This document shows, one piece after another, positions 16,634 through 25,202 of a stretch of 32,828 nt of DNA. The stretch is from Actinomycetota bacterium. Lineage in GTDB: Bacteria; Actinomycetota; Acidimicrobiia; Acidimicrobiales; Ilumatobacteraceae. Under the pieces are notes generated by a model, which was not told the DNA's origin, did no database searches, and worked only from the letters and a program-made list of their open reading frames with translations. Every line of letters starts with the position of its first letter. The stretch's first letter is position 1. The stretch covers positions 1 to 32,828 of the forward strand of contig JAPKZT010000286.1 of assembly GCA_026393655.1 (NCBI GenBank). Direction: 5' to 3'. The position numbers and the translations under genes were made by a program.

Positions 16634-18190
16634 TTAAAGCGGCATGTTGCCGTGTTTACGGCGTGGCAACTCTTCGCGTTTTGATTGCAGCATTTTTAAT
16701 CCGGCAATAAGTTTGCTGCGTGTTTCGGCTGGGTCAATCACATCGTCGATATAGCCGCGTTCGGCAGCAGCGTATGGGTTTGCATATTTTGCTCCGTATT
16801 CAGCAACGAGTTCTTTACGACGCTCGGCAGGGTTTGCTGCTTGTTGAAGTTCTCGACGATAAACAATTTCAACGGCTCCCTGCGGACCCATTACTGCAAG
16901 TTCAGCAGTCGGCCACGCATATGCCAGGTCTGCACCAATTGATTTTGAATTCATCACGACATATGCGCCACCATACGCTTTTCGGGTGATGACTTGTATG
17001 CGCGGCACGGTTGCTTCGCAATATGCATAAAGCAATTTCGCACCGTGGCGAATAATGCCTCCATATTCTTGATCAACACCTGGCAAGAAACCAGGCACAT
17101 CAACGAAAGTAATCAATGGAATATTAAATGCATCGCAAGTGCGCACAAACCGTGCAGCTTTTTCGCTGGATTCAATATCAAGAACGCCAGCCAAAATCAT
17201 CGGCTGATTACCGACGATGCCAACTGTCTTGCCATCTAGTCGTGAGAAACCGCAAACGATACTTTTTGCCCAGTGTGGAAAGTATTCGAAAAACTCACCA
17301 TCATCAACAACTTCTGCGATTACTTTTTTCATGTCGTATGGTTGGTTCGCCGATTCAGGCAAAATCGTGCGCAATGATTCGCACTGACGAAGTGGGTCAT
17401 CTGTTGGCGCAATAGATGGCGCTTCGGCCATGTTGTTCTGCGGTAAAAAAGAAAGCAGATATCGCACATCTTCAAGACACGCTTTTTCGTCTGAAGAAAC
17501 AAAAGTTGCAACGCCGCTCTTTGAAGCGTGACTCATCGCGCCGCCAAGTTCTTCAAGTGTTACATCTTCACCAGTGACAGTTTTGACGACATCTGGACCA
17601 GTTATAAACATGTGGCTTGTTTCGCGAACCATAAAAATAAAATCGGTCATCGCTGGTGAATAAACCGCGCCGCCAGCACATGGCCCGAGCACAACACTGA
17701 TCTGTGGGATCACCCCAGATGCCTGCACATTGCGATGAAAAATTCCGCCGTAACTAGCAAGCGATACAACACCCTCTTGAATGCGTGCTCCGGCACCATC
17801 GTTGAGACCGATCAACGGCGCGCCGACTTTCAGCGCGAGATCCATCAACTTGTGAATTTTTTCGGCAAAAACTTCGCCTAGCGCGCCACCGAACACCGTG
17901 AAGTCTTGACTGAATACGAAAATTTTGCGACCATCAATCGTGCCCCATCCGGTGATTACGCCATCGGTGTACGGGTGTTCTTCTAAACCAGCAGCCTGTG
18001 CGCGGTGGCGAGCAAGAAGATCAAGTTCATGGAAACTTCCTTCGTCAAGCAGAATCTCGATTCGCTCACGAGCAAGAAGTTTGCCCTTTTCGTGCTGTCG
18101 ATCAATTGAACGTTGCGAGCCAGCGGTAAATGCTGCGAGTTTACGAGCCTTGAGGTCGGCAAGTTTGTCATCCATTGAGTTGCTAACCAT
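16634..18190 (-). CDS. Acyl-CoA carboxylase beta subunit (carboxyltransferase)
   Basis: Transfers CO2 from carboxybiotin to acetyl-, propionyl- or butyryl-CoA. The 518-residue protein has both crotonase-fold halves. The N half has the oxyanion segment [13 protein letters not shown] and [12 protein letters not shown]; the C half has [24 protein letters not shown] and [16 protein letters not shown]. In Streptomyces, the residue after AYGGAY separates PccB (Asp, prefers propionyl-CoA) from AccB (Ile, broader range). Here it is V411, so a broad or acetyl-CoA-accepting enzyme is more likely (inference). The start at ATG 18190 fits a leaderless promoter; M6 is an alternative. First gene of the operon with epsilon, CoA transferase and MFS. 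Confidence 0.93.
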   Translation of the reverse strand: MVSNSMDDKLADLKARKLAAFTAGSQRSIDRQHEKGKLLARERIEILLDEGSFHELDLLARHRAQAAGLEEHPYTDGVITGWGTIDGRKIFVFSQDFTVFGGALGEVFAEKIHKLMDLALKVGAPLIGLNDGAGARIQEGVVSLASYGGIFHRNVQASGVIPQISVVLGPCAGGAVYSPAMTDFIFMVRETSHMFITGPDVVKTVTGEDVTLEELGGAMSHASKSGVATFVSSDEKACLEDVRYLLSFLPQNNMAEAPSIAPTDDPLRQCESLRTILPESANQPYDMKKVIAEVVDDGEFFEYFPHWAKSIVCGFSRLDGKTVGIVGNQPMILAGVLDIESSEKAARFVRTCDAFNIPLITFVDVPGFLPGVDQEYGGIIRHGAKLLYAYCEATVPRIQVITRKAYGGAYVVMNSKSIGADLAYAWPTAELAVMGPQGAVEIVYRRELQQAANPAERRKELVAEYGAKYANPYAAAERGYIDDVIDPAETRSKLIAGLKMLQSKREELPRRKHGNMPL

Positions 18191-18197
18191 TTATTAA

Positions 18198-18203
18198 ACG
18201 ATA
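18198..18203 (-). promoter_or_regulatory. -10 element of a leaderless promoter (acyl-CoA carboxylase)
   Basis: TATCGT on the minus strand precedes the ATG at 18190 by seven nt, without a Shine-Dalgarno sequence. Confidence 0.35.
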
Positions 18204-18247
18204 CTGCCAGTTACACGAATCGCTGAGCAACTGCATGGTCTCGAACA

Positions 18248-20128
18248 TCAACCACCGACGGTTGTTGCAGTTGGCAGGGTAGTTACTGTTGGCAGTGTGA
18301 TTACCGACGGCAGTGTCGTCGCGGTAGTTGGCAGAGAAATTACCGTTGGCAGGGTCGTCACAGTAGAAATAGTCGATGCTTCAGTAATCGCGATTGTTGT
18401 TGCGAGTTTTTCTAGGTCGCCAGTTGTTGTAGTGCCGGAGAGTTCAATGTTCCAGATGCCTGGAACATTAAGTACAAAAGTGCCGTCACCTGAGACAATT
18501 GCTGCACCTTGACTCGTAAGCGGAACATTGATTTGAATGCCGCTGTAACCGATTGCCTGCGGAATTAGTTTGACTGTGAAATTATTTATTCGTCGTGGCT
18601 CAATGAGTTCAATTCGCATTGCATTAATTCCTGTTAGGCCAGGTGTCAATGAGATCACAACACGAAATCGATCGTTTCGAAGTTCTTCTCTAAATGCGTA
18701 TGTCGCGGTCGGCGCACTGAGTTGGGCGACGGCTTTTGGTGGTTGAGTCGAAACCATCCACGAAGTAATTGTTAATGCAAAAATAGCAAAACCAAGTTCA
18801 ACTGTCACGGCACGCCGAAGACGCCATGCCATTTTTCGGGTAAGAGAGTTATTTTCGGCAAAGATTTTATGAACAAAATTTTTGAAAGCGAATACGATAA
18901 AAACCATCACTGCTGTGATAATTATTTTCAAAACTCCGAGCCGACCGTGACCACTACTTAAAATTGATGCACTGTCTAGAAGATAAATTTGCAATGAACC
19001 AGTAAATAATGTGACTCCGAAAGCGAGCACCGAATGTTTCGAAAATGCCAAGACAGCACCTACGAGATCGTCTCCGCCAGGTCCGATAAGGATCACTCGC
19101 GAAAGCAACATCAATCCACCAATCCAATAGGCCACCGATAGTCCGTGTACCGCACCGAGGATGTACGTAAAAATTGCAACATCTTGACCTAACCGACTGA
19201 AACCAAGAGTTGAGATCATCAGTACCAGTAAAACCATCGCAGGCATTTGCGTTGCAGGGTCGTTTGCGCGTAATGGAAATAACGCAACCCATCCACATGA
19301 GACGACTAACGCAAAACGAAATATTAAAACGACACCACTTCCTGATGTCAGCGAACTTAACCACTCAAACGGATTTAAAGATGATAAAAAACTTTGGGAA
19401 GTTTGTTGCAGTGTCGTGAGAGTGAGGATCAAATAAAGTGTGGCAACACAAGCAATCCACGAAAGTCGCATGTAACGAATCATTACGGCGTAGTTTGGGC
19501 CTTCTGGCCAAGCGGTAATCACTAGAGCAAGCCCACCAAATATTGCGGTCATCAAAAGATATTCAAGAATTCGTAACAAGCCGATTACGCCACCAACCCG
19601 TGGTGCTGATTTCTGTTCTCCAATTGTTTCTCCAATCAAAATCGGAACAGTCGTGTCAGTTGCTATTACTTGACCAGTGGCGCTTGCAATCGTGGTTTGA
19701 ATCGCGACGGCTGAAGTGAAATTAAATGATCCGCTACTGAAATCTGGCAGTGACCAACTGACTACACAGAGTCCCGCTGGCGGAATTTGAGTCAATGCGG
19801 CTGAAACAGTTTTAAAGTCGGTGCCCAATTGTGCTTGACCTAGACCAACCGAAGTGCCGTTACAGGCAAGCGATAATCCCATGTTGGATGCAACATCAGG
19901 TGACGTCAACGGGTCTCTAAAAATAAGTTGTAGTTGTGTTGGCGGCATTGACACCACTTGATTCGCCGCGGGGTTTGACGAGGTCAAGATGTTTGTGCCG
20001 GGAGCAGCCTTTGGGGCAAAAGTCGCGCCAGCCTGAGTTGCCCCGAAGCCACAAATGAGAGCCAGCGCCCCAAAAATAACCGTCGCCAGCCGTTTACGCC
20101 CTGGCGACTCGGTCATTGCCTTAGACAT
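18248..20128 (-). CDS. CopC/CopD-domain membrane protein
   Basis: A 626-residue protein. It has a signal peptide (about 1-35), a CopC-like Ig domain (about 38-145, with SSNPAANQVVSMPPTQLQLI), then about nine membrane helices forming a CopD-like domain (about 180-450). A second periplasmic beta domain (about 470-580) and a low-complexity tail of [TS]-LP-[TS] repeats (about 589-622) follow. CopC binds copper through an N-terminal His-Ala after signal cleavage; no His is present at that point here, so copper binding by the CopC part is doubtful. The family is linked to copper uptake or resistance, but many actinobacterial fusions are untested. Divergent from dnaX with a 67-bp gap. Confidence 0.8.
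   Translation of the reverse strand: MSKAMTESPGRKRLATVIFGALALICGFGATQAGATFAPKAAPGTNILTSSNPAANQVVSMPPTQLQLIFRDPLTSPDVASNMGLSLACNGTSVGLGQAQLGTDFKTVSAALTQIPPAGLCVVSWSLPDFSSGSFNFTSAVAIQTTIASATGQVIATDTTVPILIGETIGEQKSAPRVGGVIGLLRILEYLLMTAIFGGLALVITAWPEGPNYAVMIRYMRLSWIACVATLYLILTLTTLQQTSQSFLSSLNPFEWLSSLTSGSGVVLIFRFALVVSCGWVALFPLRANDPATQMPAMVLLVLMISTLGFSRLGQDVAIFTYILGAVHGLSVAYWIGGLMLLSRVILIGPGGDDLVGAVLAFSKHSVLAFGVTLFTGSLQIYLLDSASILSSGHGRLGVLKIIITAVMVFIVFAFKNFVHKIFAENNSLTRKMAWRLRRAVTVELGFAIFALTITSWMVSTQPPKAVAQLSAPTATYAFREELRNDRFRVVISLTPGLTGINAMRIELIEPRRINNFTVKLIPQAIGYSGIQINVPLTSQGAAIVSGDGTFVLNVPGIWNIELSGTTTTGDLEKLATTIAITEASTISTVTTLPTVISLPTTATTLPSVITLPTVTTLPTATTVGG
18257..18360 (-). repeat. Imperfect repeats coding for the LPT-rich tail
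   Basis: On the plus strand a GTTGGCAG or GACGGCAG unit recurs every 12-33 nt. On the minus strand it codes Leu-Pro-Thr or Leu-Pro-Ser motifs at the C-terminus of the CopC/CopD protein. It is in frame throughout and probably varies in copy number. Confidence 0.7.
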
Positions 20129-20134
20129 ATATAT

Positions 20135-20140
20135 AGATTA
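20135..20140 (-). promoter_or_regulatory. -10 element of a leaderless promoter (CopC/CopD gene)
   Basis: TAATCT followed by six nt (ATATAT) and the ATG at 20128. The ten bases TTAGTAATCT are also found, at the same distance from the start, in front of ccr. Confidence 0.5.
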
Positions 20141-20195
20141 CTAATTTCAGCCCCTGTTCAAGCATGAAGCACGCCATAGATAGTGTGGCTACGAA

Positions 20196-21929
20196 ATGGC
20201 AACGCAATCTCTCTATCGACGATACAGACCACGCCGCTTTGACGAGCTAAAAGGTCAAGACCATGTCGTGCGCGCTCTGCGCAATGCGGTGATCAATAAT
20301 CGTGAAGGTCAGGCGTATTTATTTTCTGGGCCTCGTGGGACGGGCAAAACTTCTACTGCACGAATTTTAGCGAAAGTGCTCAACTGCGAAAATCTAAAAG
20401 ACGGTGAGCCATGCGGAAAATGTAATTCGTGTGTTTCGATAGATGTTGGTTCAAGTTACGACGTACTTGAATTAGATGCTGCAAGCAACAACGGCGTAGA
20501 CAATATGCGTGATCTAATTGAACGCGCCGCGCTTGGCAACCCAGGTCGGCACCGTGTTTTTATTCTCGACGAAGTCCACATGCTTTCTAAACCAGCCGAA
20601 GCAGCATTATTGAAAACTCTTGAAGAACCACCCGAACATGTTGTGTTTGTGTTGGCGACTACCGACCCGCAAAAAGTTAGCGAGACGATTCGCAGCCGTA
20701 CGCAACATTTGCAATTTCATCTTTTGCCGATGCAAGAATTAAAAGATCACGTCAATTGGGTCGTAGCCGACGCAAAACTTGTAATTAGCGCAGATGCAAT
20801 TGATCGCGTTGTAAAACTTGGTGGTGGTTCTGTGCGTGACACACTCTCTGCACTTGAACTCGCGGTTGCCTCTGGTGGTGAAGTCGATGAGCAGATCTCT
20901 CTTGATGAATTTATTGAAGCCTTTATTGATCACGATCCAGGTCGTGCACTTGCTGCTGTTGGCGCATCAGTACAATTTGGCGCCGACCCGCGCGCACTCA
21001 CTGAAGACATCGTGCGAAACTTACGCGATCTGTTCTTGTCGTTGATGGCGCCAGAGCTTGTTCAACTTCCCAAAGAGCGCGCCGAAATCGTGAGTGACCA
21101 AGCTCGCCGAATGGGCGCAAGCAGTGTTGTTCGGGCGATTGAAGTTCTTGGAGAAGTGTTAATCGAAATTCGACACGCACCAGACGCTCGATTGTTGCTT
21201 GAAGTTTCATTAGTAAAACTCACAAGGCAAAATTCAAATACCGATATTGCCGCGTTGATGTCGCGCATCGAAAGATTAGAAGCAGGGGTTGTGGCCAATC
21301 GAGATCCGACTGGGCCGATGACAAGACCGGTTTTGGTAGATCCAAATACGGGACGTGCAAAATTAGGCGGACGGGCGACTCCACTTGTGGTTGTTCCAAA
21401 TATTGCCCCGGTTGTGACGTCGGCTGTGTCATCAAATAGCAAGCCTGCAAGTGAACCAACGATCACGTTGGCGAGTGTTCCAGATGCAGCGGCTAATCAA
21501 AAACCTGAGTCAACTGCAGTTCTGAGTGATGATGAAATTAAACGTCGTTGGCCCGATGTTGTTGCTGCGCAAAAGCCAATGGTTCGTGCGCTGTTTAGTG
21601 CGGTGAACTTGGTTGATTGTCGAGATGGGATAATCACATTGTCGGCGCCAAGTGATATGCACATCACAAAATCAAGCGATCACCTTGAAGCAATATCGAG
21701 TTCACTTAAGACGATCGCTGGCAAACAAATCAATTTCAAATTCGTTGTGGGCGAGTCAAAGCGCAATCGAAACGTCAAACAAAATTCAGCCGAGTTAATT
21801 GATGAAGAGATAGAAGAGCCCGTTGATTTATCTGAGACAACCAAAGCACCAAAGGGCACTCGATCATCTCCGATTGATGAATTGGCAAAAGCGTTTCCGG
21901 GATCGCGAATAATTGACGATAAGAAGTAG
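20196..21929 (+). CDS. dnaX: DNA polymerase III subunits gamma/tau
   Basis: The clamp-loader ATPase that opens the sliding clamp. The 577-residue protein has the AAA+ Walker A GPRGTGKTS (45-53), four zinc-binding cysteines C64, C73, C76 and C79, Walker B with DEVH (125-128), sensor 1 around TTDPQK (155-160) and the arginine finger in SRTQ (167-170). Domain III is followed by a variable Pro/Ala/Ser-rich region and a tau-like C-terminal domain (about 445-520). Only the full-length product is evident; I saw no slippery heptamer arrangement that I could defend. It is followed 6 nt later by recR, and a YbaB/EbfC gene often found between them is absent. Confidence 0.96.
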   Translation: MATQSLYRRYRPRRFDELKGQDHVVRALRNAVINNREGQAYLFSGPRGTGKTSTARILAKVLNCENLKDGEPCGKCNSCVSIDVGSSYDVLELDAASNNGVDNMRDLIERAALGNPGRHRVFILDEVHMLSKPAEAALLKTLEEPPEHVVFVLATTDPQKVSETIRSRTQHLQFHLLPMQELKDHVNWVVADAKLVISADAIDRVVKLGGGSVRDTLSALELAVASGGEVDEQISLDEFIEAFIDHDPGRALAAVGASVQFGADPRALTEDIVRNLRDLFLSLMAPELVQLPKERAEIVSDQARRMGASSVVRAIEVLGEVLIEIRHAPDARLLLEVSLVKLTRQNSNTDIAALMSRIERLEAGVVANRDPTGPMTRPVLVDPNTGRAKLGGRATPLVVVPNIAPVVTSAVSSNSKPASEPTITLASVPDAAANQKPESTAVLSDDEIKRRWPDVVAAQKPMVRALFSAVNLVDCRDGIITLSAPSDMHITKSSDHLEAISSSLKTIAGKQINFKFVVGESKRNRNVKQNSAELIDEEIEEPVDLSETTKAPKGTRSSPIDELAKAFPGSRIIDDKK

Positions 21930-21935
21930 GCAATA

Positions 21936-22544
21936 GTGGTTTCGGCGTATACACAACCGATGCAGGCGCTTATCGATGCGCTCTCTCGGCTACCTGGGAT
22001 TGGACCAAAATCGGCACAACGAATTGCGTTTTATTTAATTAAAAGTGAGGATCGTGATGTTGAACATCTTTCAGACGCGATCACCAAGGCAAAAGCAACT
22101 GTGCGCTTCTGTGAGCGATGTTCTAATTTTGCTGAAACTACTCTTTGTCATTTCTGCAGTGATGATCGTCGTGACACGACAACGATTTGTGTTGTCGAAG
22201 AATCACGAGATGTAGTTGCGATAGAAAAAACTGGTGAGTTTCGCGGGCGATATCACGTGTTACTAGGTGCAATTAATCCATTAGATGGGGTTGGCCCTGA
22301 ACAACTCAAAATTCGTGAACTACTTGTGCGAATCGAGCCGGAAAGCGTTAAAGAAGTTATTTTGTGCATGAACCCAAATACTGAGGGCGACGTGACCTCA
22401 ATGTATTTAGCTCGCATTTTGAAACCGCTCGGAGTAAAAGTTACGCGAATTGCGAGCGGGCTACCTGTCGGTGGTGATTTAGAGTACGCCGACGAACTAA
22501 CTCTTGGTCGCGCGCTTGAAGGTCGTCGCGAAGTTACGGGCTAA
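21936..22544 (+). CDS. recR: Recombination mediator RecR
   Basis: RecR acts with RecO/RecF to load RecA onto gapped DNA. The 202-residue protein starts with GTG. It contains the helix-hairpin-helix LSRLPGIGPKSAQRIAF (16-32), the zinc finger C59-x2-C62-x8-C71-x2-C74, and a Toprim domain (about 82-175) with VVEES, GRYHVLLGAINPLDGVGP and NPNTEGD. The C-terminal LTLGRALEGRREV is characteristic. Cotranscription with dnaX is clear from the 6-nt gap. The stop lies 2 nt before a 24-bp palindrome shared with the convergent thiolase gene. Confidence 0.96.
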   Translation: MVSAYTQPMQALIDALSRLPGIGPKSAQRIAFYLIKSEDRDVEHLSDAITKAKATVRFCERCSNFAETTLCHFCSDDRRDTTTICVVEESRDVVAIEKTGEFRGRYHVLLGAINPLDGVGPEQLKIRELLVRIEPESVKEVILCMNPNTEGDVTSMYLARILKPLGVKVTRIASGLPVGGDLEYADELTLGRALEGRREVTG

Positions 22545-22546
22545 TG

Positions 22547-22570
22547 AGCTAGCTAATTAATTAGCTAGCT
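22547..22570. terminator. 24-bp perfect palindrome between convergent recR and thiolase genes
   Basis: AGCTAGCTAATT and its exact inverted copy form a perfect palindrome starting 2 nt after the recR stop and covering the thiolase stop codon (22565-22567). Transcribed from either strand it could fold into an identical hairpin, so a bidirectional terminator or 3'-end stabiliser is plausible. It is AT-rich and has no loop bases or U-run, unlike a standard intrinsic terminator. Confidence 0.5.
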
Positions 22571-23746
22571 AGCACGAACAATCAGCGCATCACCCTGACC
22601 GCCGCCGCCACACAATGCAGCAGCACCAAGACCGCCGCCACGACGACGCAATTCGTGAAGCAATGTCAGAGCTAATCGATTACCACTCATACCAATTGGG
22701 TGACCGAGTGCAATTGCGCCGCCATTGACGTTGACGATTTCATCTGAGATTTTTAGTTCGCGCATTGAGGCGATGCCAACTGCAGCAAATGCTTCATTGA
22801 TTTCAAACAAGTCAACATCAGAAACTTTTTTGCCAACACGTTCTAGGGCTTTAAGAATGCTGCGACTTGGTTGATGTAATAACGAAGCATTATCTGGGCC
22901 CGCCACCATTCCATAACTGACAAACTCACCAAGTGGTTTGACACCACGTTTTTCGGCAGCACGTTTTGACATCATCACGATTGCCGAACCTGCATCACTG
23001 ATTTGGCTGGCATTGCCTGCTGTAACGGTGCCATTTTTATCAAACGCCGGCTTAAGTGATGCGAGTGACTCCATTGTGGTTGACGCGCGCACACCTTCAT
23101 CATCACTAATCACAACAGGGTCACCTTTGCGCTGTGGAATTGAAATTGAAACAATTTCGTCGGCAAGTCTGCCAGCAGCAATTGCTGCTGCAGCGCGCTG
23201 GTTGCTCTTCATTGCTAAATCATCTTGTGCATCACGACTAATGTCACCGGCTGCATATCGCTCGGTGCCAAGACCCATCAGGCACGCATCAAACGCACAC
23301 CATAAACCGTCGCGCTGAATTGCATCAAGTAATTGAACATCGCCAAAACGAAAACCGCTGCGTGCACCCATCGCAAGATATGGAGAATTCGTCATGCTCT
23401 CCATGCCACCCGCGATGACGATGTCAGCATCACCATTTGAAATCATTTGATCCGCAAGATAAATCGAATTCAAGCCAGACAAACAAACTTTGTTGATATT
23501 GATGCTTGGCACATTCATTGGGATACCAGCTTTTACTGCTGCTTGTCGTGAAGGCACTTGACCTTGACCTGCAGTTAAAACTTGACCCATGATTACGTGT
23601 TCAACTTCGTGCGGTGCAACACCTGCGCGACGCAATGCTTCAGCAATTGCGAAACCTCCAAGTTCCGCTGCACTAAATGAAGCTAATGCTCCGCTCATCT
23701 TTCCGATTGGCGTTCTTGCTCCCGCGACAATGTATGAACCCGGCAT
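22565..23746 (-). CDS. Acetyl-CoA C-acetyltransferase (thiolase)
   Basis: Condenses two acetyl-CoA to acetoacetyl-CoA or runs in reverse. The 393-residue protein has the nucleophile C88 in INKVCLSGLNS (the family usually has C-A-S-G here), NEAFAAV, the catalytic H349 in ALGHPIGMSGNR, and C379 in ALCGGGGQGDA. The length matches biosynthetic thiolases. A good Shine-Dalgarno sequence precedes the ATG. It is divergent from ccr with a 112-bp gap; together they suit conversion of acetyl-CoA to crotonyl-CoA and on to ethylmalonyl-CoA, although the intermediate reductase and dehydratase are not here. Confidence 0.93.
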   Translation of the reverse strand: MPGSYIVAGARTPIGKMSGALASFSAAELGGFAIAEALRRAGVAPHEVEHVIMGQVLTAGQGQVPSRQAAVKAGIPMNVPSININKVCLSGLNSIYLADQMISNGDADIVIAGGMESMTNSPYLAMGARSGFRFGDVQLLDAIQRDGLWCAFDACLMGLGTERYAAGDISRDAQDDLAMKSNQRAAAAIAAGRLADEIVSISIPQRKGDPVVISDDEGVRASTTMESLASLKPAFDKNGTVTAGNASQISDAGSAIVMMSKRAAEKRGVKPLGEFVSYGMVAGPDNASLLHQPSRSILKALERVGKKVSDVDLFEINEAFAAVGIASMRELKISDEIVNVNGGAIALGHPIGMSGNRLALTLLHELRRRGGGLGAAALCGGGGQGDALIVRAS

Positions 23747-23751
23747 GGTTG

Positions 23752-23758
23752 CTCCTTT
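23752..23758 (-). promoter_or_regulatory. Strong Shine-Dalgarno sequence of the thiolase gene
   Basis: AAAGGAG on the minus strand ends five nt before the ATG at 23746. It stands out because most neighbouring first genes have no ribosome binding site. Confidence 0.7.
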
Positions 23759-23846
23759 TAATTTGTTATTTAAAGAGTAGAGCCCAATGGGCCAGTTTTC
23801 GCATTTGAAATAGTTCTCAGGTTTATATTTTGTCCGTTTGGCTTAG

Positions 23847-23852
23847 TAATCT
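23847..23852 (+). promoter_or_regulatory. -10 element of a leaderless promoter (ccr)
   Basis: TAATCT within TTAGTAATCT, followed by six nt (CAATAC) and the ATG at 23859. The same ten bases and spacing occur before the CopC/CopD gene. Confidence 0.5.
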
Positions 23853-23858
23853 CAATAC

Positions 23859-25196
23859 ATGCAGGAAATCTTAAAAGCGATAATGGACGATGCCGATAGC
23901 GAAACATTCGCTAATTTGAAAATCCCGGCGACCTATCGAGCGGCACATATTTTAAAATCAGAAGAAACTATTTTCGCTGGGGTTGCATCAAAAGATAAAG
24001 ATCCGAGAAAAACTGTACATATTGGGCAAGTGCCAACGCCAGAACTTGCACCGGACGAATGTTTAGTCGCGGTGATGGCTAGCAGCATCAATTTCAATAC
24101 AGTTTGGAGCGCCATTTTTGAACCCGTCAGCACCTTTGGTGCACTCGCTCGACTTGCGCGCGAGAGTGAGTGGGCTAAGCGACATGATTTGGATTATCAC
24201 GTTCTTGGTAGCGACGCCGCCGGAGTTGTGTTGCGCGTCGGCACCGCGGTGCGCAACTGGAAGCCTGGCGACAAAGTCACTGCGCATTGCAACCACCTAG
24301 ATGATCAAGACCCGTCAGCACATGATGACTCGATGATGGCAACCAATCAACGAATCTGGGGCTACGAAACTAACTTTGGTGGACTCGCAGAACTCGCAGT
24401 GCTCAAGGCGAATCAGTTGATGCCAAAACCGAAACATCTTTCGTGGGAAGAATCTGCAGTTAACGCATTGTGCAGTAGCACGAGTTATCGGATGCTTGTT
24501 TCAAAAAATGGTGCGGCGATGAAACAAGGTGATGTTGTTTTAATTTGGGGCGCAACTGGTGGCATTGGTGCTTATGCCGTGCAATATGTTCTCAATGGTG
24601 GAGGAATACCCGTTGGTGTCGTTAGTTCGCCGGAAAAAGCAAAAATTCTTCACGAACTCGGGTGTCATGCGGTGATTGACCGCAAAACCGCCAACTATAA
24701 GTTTTGGAACGACGACAATACTCATAACGAAAGCGAGTGGCGTCGACTCGGCAAAGACATTCGTGGGCTTGTCGGCGAAGATCCGGATATTGTTTTTGAA
24801 CATCCCGGTCGATCAACTTTCGGTGCGTCAATGTACGTTGTCAAACGTGGTGGAACTGTTGTTACGTGTGCTGCAACCAGCGGTTTTATGTTGGAGTTTG
24901 ACAATCGTCATTTTTGGATGCGCTTGAAGCGTTTGGTTGGCTCGCACTTTGCAAATTATCGCGAAGCATGGGAAGCAAATCGTCTGATGAGCAAAGGCAT
25001 GATTCATCCGGTGCTATCGCAAGTTTTTTCTCTCGACGAAACTGGCACAGCGGCATACCAAGTTCATAAAAATCTACATGAAGGCAAACTTGGCGTGTTG
25101 TGCCTTGCCCCAAAAGAGGGTTTGGGTATTACAGATAAAGAGTTGCGCGCAAAAATTGGTGAAGACAAGCTCACTATTTTCAGAAGAGCCAAATAA
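23859..25196 (+). CDS. ccrA: Crotonyl-CoA carboxylase/reductase
   Basis: NADPH-dependent reductive carboxylation of crotonyl-CoA to (2S)-ethylmalonyl-CoA, the key step of the ethylmalonyl-CoA pathway and a source of polyketide extender units. The 445-residue MDR-family protein shows the diagnostic SSINFNTVWSAIFEPVSTF, YHVLGSDAAGVV, RIWGYETNFGG, the NADPH-binding GATGGIGAYAVQYV, and GSHFANYREAWEAN. These long Ccr-specific segments set it apart from ordinary quinone or acyl-CoA reductases, and the Asn, Glu and His positions associated with CO2 binding appear present in them. It is followed 6 nt later by methylmalonyl-CoA epimerase, which also accepts ethylmalonyl-CoA in this pathway. Confidence 0.93.
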   Translation: MQEILKAIMDDADSETFANLKIPATYRAAHILKSEETIFAGVASKDKDPRKTVHIGQVPTPELAPDECLVAVMASSINFNTVWSAIFEPVSTFGALARLARESEWAKRHDLDYHVLGSDAAGVVLRVGTAVRNWKPGDKVTAHCNHLDDQDPSAHDDSMMATNQRIWGYETNFGGLAELAVLKANQLMPKPKHLSWEESAVNALCSSTSYRMLVSKNGAAMKQGDVVLIWGATGGIGAYAVQYVLNGGGIPVGVVSSPEKAKILHELGCHAVIDRKTANYKFWNDDNTHNESEWRRLGKDIRGLVGEDPDIVFEHPGRSTFGASMYVVKRGGTVVTCAATSGFMLEFDNRHFWMRLKRLVGSHFANYREAWEANRLMSKGMIHPVLSQVFSLDETGTAAYQVHKNLHEGKLGVLCLAPKEGLGITDKELRAKIGEDKLTIFRRAK

Positions 25197-25202
25197 TCTG
25201 CG

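Noticed and set aside
21062-21466. A 134-codon minus-strand open frame opposite dnaX.
   Set aside because: It lies antisense to the dnaX region after the ATPase domain and resembles no known protein; the dnaX frame accounts for the sequence.
20196-21929. Programmed frameshift producing a short gamma form of dnaX.
   Set aside because: I could not identify a convincing slippery heptamer with a downstream hairpin and Shine-Dalgarno-like stimulator, so no such event is claimed.
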